A stretch of DNA of 17,724 nt from Zeimonas sp937903095 (GTDB taxonomy: Bacteria > Pseudomonadota > Gammaproteobacteria > Burkholderiales > Burkholderiaceae_E): positions 1-17,724 of the forward strand of contig CALCZN010000324.1 of the NCBI GenBank assembly GCA_937903095.1, written 5' to 3'. Of the stretch, positions 7,565 to 13,817 are shown one piece after another. The notes beneath the pieces are model-generated. The model ran no database searches, had not been told where the DNA came from, and saw only the letters and a program-made list of their open reading frames with translations. How positions within the stretch are numbered: position 1 is the first letter of the stretch; each line of letters begins with the position of its first letter. A program made the translations under genes and the position numbers.

Positions 7565-8653
7565 ATGAACGAGCATGGCTGGGTCCGGCACTTCGAGGAG
7601 ATCGGCATCGACGATCGGCCGACCGTGGGCGGCAAGGGCGCGAGCCTGGGCGAGCTGCTGCGCGCCGGCATCGCGGTGCCGCCCGGTTGCGTCGTCACCA
7701 CCGACGCATTCCGCCATTTCGTCGACGTCTGCGATCGGGCAGGGGCGATCCGCCGGCGCATCGAAGCCCTGCCGGCCGACGATCTCGACGCGATCGCCGC
7801 CGCCAGCGCCGAAGCGCGTGCGCTTCTCGGGCAGGCCGATCTCCCGGCCGCGCTGTACGACGGCATCGCCGCGGGCCTCGAGCGGATCCGTGGCGGCGAC
7901 GTCGATGCGCCGATGGCGGTGCGTTCGAGCGCCACCAGCGAGGACAGCGCCGAGGCGAGCTTCGCCGGCCTGCAGGACACCTACCTGTGGATCCGCGGCG
8001 TCGACGCGGTCGTCGAGCACGTACGCCGGTGCTGCGCGAGCCTGTACAGCGCCGAGTCGATCAGCTATCGCCGCCGGCTCGGCATGCTCGAGGAAGGGCT
8101 GGCGATGGCGGTCGTCATCCAGCGCATGGTCGATGCGCGCTCCTCGGGCGTGATGTTCACGCGCAGCCCGACCACGGGCGACCGTTCGGTCGTCACGCTC
8201 GAGGCGAGCTGGGGCCTGGGCTCGGCGGTGGTCAGCGGCGAGGTCACGCCCGATCGTTTCGTCGTCGCCAAGGTCACCGGCGAGATCGTGCGGCGCGACG
8301 TCTCGCCGAAGCTGCGCCGGCACCGGCCGGACCCTTCCGGCTCGGGTGTCGTCGACGAGGAGGTGCCGGAGGCGCAGCGCACGATCGCTTCGGTGTCCGA
8401 CGCCGAGGTGCTCGCGCTCGCCGCCATCGCGCGCAGGGTCGAGCGCCACTACGGCTGCGCGCAGGACATCGAGTGGGCGATCGCCGAAGGATGCGCGCCG
8501 GGCGAAGGCGTGTTCCTGCTGCAGAGCAGGCCCGAAACCGTGTGGGCGAGCCGCGAGGCGGCGGCAGTCGCCGCGCCCAGACCGCGCGCCGTCGACCACG
8601 TGTTCGCGCTGCTCGGCGGGGCCAGGGCGCAACCGCGGCGGGAAGCGCGATGA
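7565..8653 (+). CDS. PEP-synthase-like ATP-binding subunit (phenylphosphate synthase subunit 2-like)
   Basis: The 362-residue protein is a PPDK_N/PEP-synthase N-terminal ATP-grasp domain standing alone. Motifs in order: VGGKGASLGEL (21-31), AVRSSATSEDS (118-128), FAGLQDTYL (133-141), VIQRMVDARSSGVMFT (184-199) and, near residues 297-325, DIEWAI and LLQSRPET. It should bind ATP and phosphorylate the swivelling histidine of the preceding gene product with release of AMP and phosphate, as described for phenylphosphate synthase. The length equals the 40-kDa partner in that system. The gene follows 17 bp after its partner with an AAGGA site, and its TGA overlaps the ATG of the biotin carrier gene (ATGA). 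The third, CBS-domain subunit of phenylphosphate synthase is not encoded in the window. Confidence 0.88.
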   Translation: MNEHGWVRHFEEIGIDDRPTVGGKGASLGELLRAGIAVPPGCVVTTDAFRHFVDVCDRAGAIRRRIEALPADDLDAIAAASAEARALLGQADLPAALYDGIAAGLERIRGGDVDAPMAVRSSATSEDSAEASFAGLQDTYLWIRGVDAVVEHVRRCCASLYSAESISYRRRLGMLEEGLAMAVVIQRMVDARSSGVMFTRSPTTGDRSVVTLEASWGLGSAVVSGEVTPDRFVVAKVTGEIVRRDVSPKLRRHRPDPSGSGVVDEEVPEAQRTIASVSDAEVLALAAIARRVERHYGCAQDIEWAIAEGCAPGEGVFLLQSRPETVWASREAAAVAAPRPRAVDHVFALLGGARAQPRREAR

Positions 8654-9195
8654 ACCTGAGCAACGAGGACGTGCAGGACATCCTGCGCGTGCTGGATTCC
8701 ACCTCGTACGACGAGCTGAAGCTCGAGACCGCGCGATTCCGCCTGGTGCTGCGGCGCTCGGCGGGCGGCGCGTGGACGCAGGAGACGCAGGCGCTGTCGA
8801 CGCCGCGGCGTTCGGACAGCGCGGATCGCGCGGTGGAGAAGGCCACGTCCGGCGGCGGGAGCGTCGCAGGGCGCGAAGCGGCGGCTGCGGCAGGCGTGCG
8901 CGAGCCGGCCGCGCCAGGCGGGGCAGGCGACTCGCGACACGGCCTGCACGAAGTGCGCCCGCCGATGCTCGGCACCTTCTATCGCGCGCCGAAGCCCGGA
9001 GCCGCTCCCTTCGTCGAGGTGGGCAGCAGGGTGCGGCCGGATACCGTCGTCTGCATCATCGAGACGATGAAGCTGATGAACTCGGTGTGCGCGGGCATGG
9101 CCGGCGAAGTGGTCGAGATCTGCCTGGACGACGCGCAGTTCGCCGACGAATCCGCGGTGCTGCTTCGCATCCGTCCGGAGTCGACGTGCGCCTGA
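8650..9195 (+). CDS. Biotin carboxyl carrier protein (AccB-like)
   Basis: The 181-residue carrier has an AccB-type N-terminal helix-strand region (NLSNEDVQDILRVLDS to RFRLVLRR, residues 2-36), a flexible Ala/Gly-rich linker (about 40-100) and a biotinyl domain (about 103-176). Biotin should be attached to Lys141 in ETMKLMNS, a variant of the usual EAMKMMN. PPMLGTFYRAP at the domain entrance is typical. It overlaps the preceding stop by four bases and the biotin carboxylase start by ten, so these proteins are probably made in fixed ratio. The carrier shuttles carboxybiotin between the next two gene products. It is most likely a dedicated, second BCCP of the cell and not the housekeeping acetyl-CoA carboxylase one, because the carboxyltransferase here is of another family. 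Confidence 0.92.
   Translation: MNLSNEDVQDILRVLDSTSYDELKLETARFRLVLRRSAGGAWTQETQALSTPRRSDSADRAVEKATSGGGSVAGREAAAAAGVREPAAPGGAGDSRHGLHEVRPPMLGTFYRAPKPGAAPFVEVGSRVRPDTVVCIIETMKLMNSVCAGMAGEVVEICLDDAQFADESAVLLRIRPESTCA
9177..9180 (+). promoter_or_regulatory. Ribosome binding site supporting the GTG start of the biotin carboxylase
   Basis: GGAG lies inside the end of the carrier gene, five bases before the GTG. There is no ATG near the point where biotin carboxylase homology begins, so this site decides the start. Confidence 0.5.
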
Positions 9196-10550
9196 GGCGG
9201 GTCCTGATCGCCAACCGCGGCGAGATCGCGGTGCGCATCGCCCGCACCTGCCGTTCGCTCGGCATCGAGACGGTGCTCGCCGCCTCCGACGCCGACCTCG
9301 ATTCGCTCGCCGCGCGGCTGGCCGATCGCACCGTGCGCCTCGGGCCGGCGCCGTCGTCGGCGAGCTACCTGAACGTGGGCGCGGTCGTCGCCGCAGCGCG
9401 TGCCGTGCACGCCGACGCGATCCACCCGGGCTACGGTTTCCTGTCCGAGAACGTGCGCCTGGCGCGCGCCTGCGACGACGCGGGCATCGTGTTCATAGGA
9501 CCCACTGCCTCGCAGCTCGATGCGGTCGGCGACAAGCTGAAGGCGCGCGGCCATGCGGTGGCGGCCGGCCTGCCGGTCGTGCCGGGCGGCGAACTCGACG
9601 GCGAGTCCGACGCGCGGGCGCTGGCTCGCGAGATCGGCTTTCCGGTGCTCGTGAAGGCGGTCGCCGGCGGCGGCGGCCGCGGCATGAAGGTCGTGCGCGC
9701 GGCCGAGCAGCTCGCGCCCGCCCTCGAGCTGGCGATGGCCGAGGCACAGGCCGCATTCGGCGATGCGCGCGTCTATCTCGAGCGCTACGTCGAGTCGGGC
9801 CGGCACGTCGAGGTGCAGGTGCTCGGCGACGGCGAAGGCGCGATCCATCTCGGCACGCGCGACTGCTCGATCCAGCGGCGCTACCAGAAGCTGGTCGAGG
9901 AAGCGCCCGCGCCGCGGCTGAACGCGGCGCTGCGCGAGCAGATGCATGGTGCGGCGGTGGCGTTCGCGCGGCACCTGCGCTACCGGGGGCTGGGCACCGT
10001 CGAGCTGCTCGTCGACTGCGCGCGCGAAGCCTTCTATTTCCTCGAGATGAACGCGCGCATCCAGGTCGAGCACCCGGTCACCGAGGCGATCACCGGCCTG
10101 GATCTCGTCGCCGAGCAGATCGCCGTCGCCGAGGGCCGACCGCTGCGCCTCGCGCAGCAGGACGTGCGCTTCGACGGCCACGCGATCGAGTGCCGGCTGA
10201 ACGCCGAAGACTGGACGCGCGATTTCCGGCCGAGCCCGGGCGACGTGCTGCGCGCGGTGTTCCCCGCGGCGCCGCACGTGCGCGTCGACACGCACCTGCA
10301 GTCGGGCAGCCGCGTGCCGCCGTACTACGACTCGCTGCTCGCCAAGCTCGTCGTGCACGGCGCCGACCGGGCCGACGCGGTCGACCGGCTGCGCGAGGCG
10401 CTCGCCGCCTGCACGATCGACGGCATCGCGACGAACCTGCCGATGCACGAGGCGCTCGTGCAGGACGCGGAGTTCCGCGCCGGGGGCTTCGACACGCGCT
10501 GGTTCCCGCGCTTCCTGCAGGCACGACTGCAGACGCCGACGGATTCGTGA
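9186..10550 (+). CDS. Biotin carboxylase subunit (AccC-like)
   Basis: The 454-residue ATP-grasp enzyme uses ATP and bicarbonate to carboxylate biotin on the carrier protein. Motifs in order: VLIANRGEIAVRIARTCRSL at the N-terminus (6-25), HPGYGFLSEN (80-89), GDKLKAR (115-121), the glycine-rich lid GGGGRGMK (161-168), HVEVQVLGDGEGAIHLGTRD (207-226) and EMNARIQVEHPVTE (287-300), which carries the catalytic Arg/Glu set. The length is normal for a free-standing biotin carboxylase, and there is no fused carrier or carboxyltransferase domain. The start is a GTG overlapping the BCCP stop; homology starts at once after it, and the longer open frame upstream is only a shadow of the previous two genes. 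The gap to the carboxyltransferase is one base. Confidence 0.95.
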   Translation: MRLRRVLIANRGEIAVRIARTCRSLGIETVLAASDADLDSLAARLADRTVRLGPAPSSASYLNVGAVVAAARAVHADAIHPGYGFLSENVRLARACDDAGIVFIGPTASQLDAVGDKLKARGHAVAAGLPVVPGGELDGESDARALAREIGFPVLVKAVAGGGGRGMKVVRAAEQLAPALELAMAEAQAAFGDARVYLERYVESGRHVEVQVLGDGEGAIHLGTRDCSIQRRYQKLVEEAPAPRLNAALREQMHGAAVAFARHLRYRGLGTVELLVDCAREAFYFLEMNARIQVEHPVTEAITGLDLVAEQIAVAEGRPLRLAQQDVRFDGHAIECRLNAEDWTRDFRPSPGDVLRAVFPAAPHVRVDTHLQSGSRVPPYYDSLLAKLVVHGADRADAVDRLREALAACTIDGIATNLPMHEALVQDAEFRAGGFDTRWFPRFLQARLQTPTDS

Positions 10551-10551
10551 C

Positions 10552-12042
10552 ATGGCCGACCTCCAGCTGATCGACGTGTCGCTGCGCGACGGCAACCAGA
10601 GCCTGTGGGGCGCGATGAGCTGCAACACGGCGCAGACGCTGACGATCGCGCCGGTGATGAACCGCGTCGGATTCCGCGCGCTCGACTGCTGCTCGAGCAC
10701 GGCGATGGGGGTCGCGGTGCGATATCACCGCGAAGACCCGTGGGAGCGCATCCGCCTGATGCGCGCGGCGCTTCCCGACACGCTGCTGCAGTTCATCGGC
10801 ACGGGGCTGCGCTTCATCTCGTGGGAGCCGGCGCATCCGGAGTTCATGCAGCTCGTCTACGACCGGCTGGTCGAGAACGGCATCTCGCGCTTCGTCGCGC
10901 TCGACCCGATGCACGACGTCGAAGCGCTGCTCGCCAATTCGGCGTCGATGCGCAGGGCGGGCGCGGCCGAGATCATCGCCGCGCTCACCTACACGGTGAG
11001 CGAGGTGCACGACGACGCCTTCTACGCCGCGCTGGTCGCGCGGCTGTCGCCGTCCGCCGACATCGACCGCTTCTACATCAAGGACCCGGCGGGGCTGCTC
11101 ACGCCGGAGCGCGCGCACACGCTGATCCCGGCGATCCGCGCGACGATGCGCGGCAAGCCGCTCGAGCTGCACTCGCACTGCACGATCGGACTGTCGCCGC
11201 TCAGCTGCATGACGGCCGCCGAACTGGGCATCGACGTGATCCAGGTCGCGTGCGGCGCGGCATCGAACGGCACCTCGCTGCCCGATGCGCAGCGCATCGT
11301 CGCGAACCTGCGCGCATTGGGCCACCGCATCGACGTCGACGATCATGCGCTCGCGCGCGTGGCCGCGTACTTCACCGGTCTCGCCCGCGCCGAGGGGCTT
11401 CCGCCCGGCACGCCGCAGCAGTTCGACGCGGCCTTCCTGCGGCACCAGCTCGCCGGCGGCGCCATCACGACGCTGAAGCGTCAGCTCGCCGAGCTGAAGC
11501 TCTCCGACCGCTTCGACGACGTGATGGAGGAGATGTGCCGGGTGCGCGCCGAACTGGGCCACCCGATCATGGTCACACCGTTCCCGCAGATCCTCTATAC
11601 GCAGGCGCTGTACAACCTGATCGGCACCGAGCGCTACGCGAACGTTTCCGACCAGGTGATCCGCTACGTGCTCGGCAGCTTCGGCCGGCCTACCGCGCCG
11701 GTGGATGCCGACGTGCAGGACCGCATCCTGTCGCGTCCGCGCGCGCGCGAGCTGCGCAACGAGCCGCCGCCGCTGCCGCCGTCCGAGCTGCGCAAGCGCT
11801 TCCGTGCCGGCATCTGCGACGAGGAGTTCCTGCTGCGCGCGGTGATGCCCGCCGACCAGGTCGACGCGATGCTTGCCGCCGGACCCGCACGCCGGCACTA
11901 CAACCCCTCGATGCAGCCGCTGCTGTCGCTGCTGCGCGGGGTGGCTTCCCGCGCGCCGGCCGCCGAACTGGTCTTCGACAAGCCGGGACTGCATCTCGAA
12001 CTGCGCGATCGTTCGCGCATGGAGCCAGCGAATGTTCCCTGA
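10552..12042 (+). CDS. Biotin-dependent carboxyltransferase, pyruvate carboxylase/OadA-type, altered substrate pocket
   Basis: The 496-residue protein combines an HMGL-like TIM barrel (about 4-270) with the conserved PYC/OADA domain (about 285-460) and has no biotinyl domain of its own. Catalytic residues of the family are visible: Arg12, metal ligand Asp13 and Gln16 in LRDGNQS, the carbamylated lysine position Lys177 in FYIKDPAGLLTP, HxH at 207/209, and the proton-relay Thr306 in GGAITTLKRQL. In contrast, the usual GGATFD and LLRGxN motifs, which hold pyruvate, read STAMGV and IGTGLR. The Asp, Arg and Tyr of the pyruvate site are thus Gly53, Thr84 and Trp91. A substrate other than pyruvate is therefore likely; a neutral ketone or its enol phosphate fits the neighbours. 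Its stop overlaps the HAD gene by 11 bases. Confidence 0.9.
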   Translation: MADLQLIDVSLRDGNQSLWGAMSCNTAQTLTIAPVMNRVGFRALDCCSSTAMGVAVRYHREDPWERIRLMRAALPDTLLQFIGTGLRFISWEPAHPEFMQLVYDRLVENGISRFVALDPMHDVEALLANSASMRRAGAAEIIAALTYTVSEVHDDAFYAALVARLSPSADIDRFYIKDPAGLLTPERAHTLIPAIRATMRGKPLELHSHCTIGLSPLSCMTAAELGIDVIQVACGAASNGTSLPDAQRIVANLRALGHRIDVDDHALARVAAYFTGLARAEGLPPGTPQQFDAAFLRHQLAGGAITTLKRQLAELKLSDRFDDVMEEMCRVRAELGHPIMVTPFPQILYTQALYNLIGTERYANVSDQVIRYVLGSFGRPTAPVDADVQDRILSRPRARELRNEPPPLPPSELRKRFRAGICDEEFLLRAVMPADQVDAMLAAGPARRHYNPSMQPLLSLLRGVASRAPAAELVFDKPGLHLELRDRSRMEPANVP

Positions 12043-12904
12043 TCTGTCGCCGGAGGCCACTGCGGATCGCGCATCCGAGGTGGTCCGGCGCCTGCGCGCC
12101 GCGCGCGGTTTCCTGTTCGACATGGACGGCACGCTCGTGCTCGGCGACCAGCGCAACCACGGCCTCGCGCCGCTGCCCGGCGCGCTCGAGACGACGCGGC
12201 TGCTCGATCGTCGCGGCGTGGGCTACGTCGTGTTCACCAACGGCACGCCGCGCACGCCGCAGGGCTACGCGCAGGAACTGCGCAAGGTCGGCTTCGCGCT
12301 CGACGACAGCCGGATGCTGACGCCGGCCAGCAGCGCGGTGGAGCTGTTCGTGCGCCGCGGCTACCGCCGGGTGATCGTGCTCGGCGGCGAGGGCATGACG
12401 CTGCCCCTGCGCGAGGCGGGAATCGAAGTGGTCGAGCCGGTGGGCAGGCCGCAAGCCGACGCGGTGTTCATCGGCTGGTATCGCGAGTTCTCGATCGACA
12501 CGCTCGAATCCGCCTGCCACGCGGTGTGGGGCGGCGCGCAGGTGTTCAGCGCCTCGCAGTCGATGTTCTTCGCCACGGCCCAGGGCAGGGCGCTCGGCAC
12601 TTCGCGCCCGATTTCGGCGATGATTCGCGATCTCACCGGTTGTCGCATCAACATCGTGGGCAAGCCCTCCCAGGAAGCGCTGCGCTGCGCGGCCCGGCGC
12701 CTGCGCGTATCGCCGCGCGAGCTGGTCGTGGTGGGCGACGACCCGTCGCTCGAGATGCCGATGGCCCGGCGCGGCGGCGCGCTGGCGGTCGCGGTGCGCA
12801 GCGGACTGGGCGACGACGAAGCGTATGCGCAGTTGCCCGAGGCGCAGCGGCCGCACGTCGTCCTCGACGGGCTGAACGATCTGCTCGGGCTGATGCGGTC
12901 CTGA
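12032..12904 (+). CDS. HAD-superfamily phosphatase, subfamily IIA (NagD/4-nitrophenylphosphatase-like)
   Basis: The 290-residue protein has the HAD motifs: FLFDMDGTLV with nucleophile Asp30 and acid Asp32, VVFTNGTPRTPQGYA (motif II), the conserved Lys in INIVGKPSQEAL (motif III) and VVVGDDPSLEMPMA (motif IV, with Glu where many members have Asp). A large C2-type cap lies between motifs II and III, as in NagD, PGP and 4-nitrophenylphosphatase. The ATG is preceded by GGAG and lies inside the end of the carboxyltransferase gene, an 11-bp overlap that implies coupled translation. In context it may remove phosphate from the phosphorylated intermediate made by the two PEP-synthase-like subunits, either as part of carboxylation or to clear dead-end products. 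The delta subunit of phenylphosphate carboxylase is also a HAD protein, though a smaller one. Confidence 0.9.
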   Translation: MFPDLSPEATADRASEVVRRLRAARGFLFDMDGTLVLGDQRNHGLAPLPGALETTRLLDRRGVGYVVFTNGTPRTPQGYAQELRKVGFALDDSRMLTPASSAVELFVRRGYRRVIVLGGEGMTLPLREAGIEVVEPVGRPQADAVFIGWYREFSIDTLESACHAVWGGAQVFSASQSMFFATAQGRALGTSRPISAMIRDLTGCRINIVGKPSQEALRCAARRLRVSPRELVVVGDDPSLEMPMARRGGALAVAVRSGLGDDEAYAQLPEAQRPHVVLDGLNDLLGLMRS

Positions 12905-12917
12905 AGGTGCGAAGCCG

Positions 12918-13817
12918 GTGCGAAGCTACAAGGTCAAGCCGATCCAGTCGCTGGCGCGCGGCCTGGGCGTGCTGCAGGCGCTGCACCGGATGCAGGCGGC
13001 GAGCCTGCACGGCCTTCATCTCGCCACCGGCCTTCCCAAGAGCAGCCTGACGCGCGTCCTCTACACGCTGCACCTGCAGGGACTCGTCTGGCAGCGCATG
13101 GCCGACGGCGCATACCTGCCCAGCCACAGCCTCCAGCAGCGCGCGCAGATCGACGACACGGCCTGGCTCGTCGAGCTGGCATCGCCCGTGCTGCAGGAGC
13201 TCGGCGGCAGGACGACGTGGCCGTCGGTGTTGACGGTACCGCGACTCGACTACATGGAAGTGATCGAGACGAACAGCTCGCAGGCCTATTTCGACCTGAT
13301 CCGGCGCCGCCCGATCGGCTACCGGCTGAACTACCTGCGTTCCGCCTCCGGGCGGGCCTACCTGGCGTTCTGTTCGGAGCAGGAGCGCGAGGCGGTGCTG
13401 CGCCGGTTGCGCGAGGGGGGAACTCCCGGCAACGAGAAGGCCTCCGACGCGGGCTTCGTTCGCGAGCTGGTGCGCAGCGGCAGGCGCAACGGATACGGCG
13501 TGCGCACGCCGGACTTCGGCGGCCACTACACGCGCACGCGCAAGGAAGCCGACGATGGGCGCAGCTCGATCGCGATGCCGATCGTGCTGGACGGCGAAGT
13601 CCTCGGCTGCATGAACCTCACCTGGCGCACGAAGGTGATCTCGCTCACCCGGATGGTCGAGCGCCACGGCGACGACCTGCGCGAGGCGATTCGCCACGTG
13701 GAGCAGCGGATCGCCCAGGCGATGGGCCGGGCGCCCGACGCGGCGGCTCGAACCCCTCTGAACGGAGCATCCCGAGTTGAAACTGCGTACCGACCTCGAG
13801 CCCGCGCGCGTGCGTGA
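12918..13817 (+). CDS. IclR-family transcriptional regulator
   Basis: The 299-residue protein has an N-terminal winged helix (about 6-68: IQSLARGLGVLQAL, then KSSLTRVLYTLHLQGLVWQ as recognition helix and wing) and a C-terminal IclR effector domain (about 85-270) with RRPIGYRLNYLRSASGRAYL and SSIAMPIVLDGEVLGCMNL. It resembles the MhpR-type activators of catabolic genes. The start is GTG, 13 bases after the HAD stop, with AAGG ten bases upstream. The end runs 41 bases into the ligase gene in another frame, so the last 15 or so Arg/Ala-rich residues are probably unimportant. Lying inside the operon it is likely to autoregulate it, activating or derepressing in response to the substrate or the CoA product. 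The effector is unknown. Confidence 0.92.
   Translation: MRSYKVKPIQSLARGLGVLQALHRMQAASLHGLHLATGLPKSSLTRVLYTLHLQGLVWQRMADGAYLPSHSLQQRAQIDDTAWLVELASPVLQELGGRTTWPSVLTVPRLDYMEVIETNSSQAYFDLIRRRPIGYRLNYLRSASGRAYLAFCSEQEREAVLRRLREGGTPGNEKASDAGFVRELVRSGRRNGYGVRTPDFGGHYTRTRKEADDGRSSIAMPIVLDGEVLGCMNLTWRTKVISLTRMVERHGDDLREAIRHVEQRIAQAMGRAPDAAARTPLNGASRVETAYRPRARARA
13764..13767 (+). promoter_or_regulatory. Ribosome binding site favouring the TTG start of the ligase gene
   Basis: GGAG is nine bases before the TTG. The other in-frame candidate, a GTG eleven codons further in, has no comparable site. Confidence 0.45.

Noticed and set aside
5727..8653. Anaerobic phenol degradation (true phenylphosphate synthase)
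   Set aside because: No UbiD-type phenylphosphate carboxylase subunits and no CBS-domain third subunit are present; a biotin enzyme takes that place. It could still be tested by assay.
8346..9185. N-terminal extension of the biotin carboxylase frame (apparent 734-residue protein)
   Set aside because: It crosses the ATP-binding subunit and carrier genes in another frame. Biotin carboxylase homology begins exactly after the GTG with its own GGAG site.
5727..12042. Simple anaplerotic reading: PEP synthase plus pyruvate carboxylase
   Set aside because: The PEP-synthase-like pair lacks the pyruvate-binding barrel, the carboxyltransferase has lost the pyruvate-binding residues, and an acetoacetyl-CoA-type ligase and a phosphatase would have no role.
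8650..12042. Acetyl-CoA or propionyl-CoA carboxylase
   Set aside because: The carboxyltransferase is an HMGL-like/PYC_OADA protein, not the crotonase-fold AccAD or PccB type that acts on acyl-CoA.
8979..12156. Very long minus-strand open frames opposite the biotin carboxylase and carboxyltransferase genes
   Set aside because: These are typical antisense shadows in GC-rich DNA with strong third-position bias; their translations are low-complexity Arg/Ala/Gly/His and match no family.
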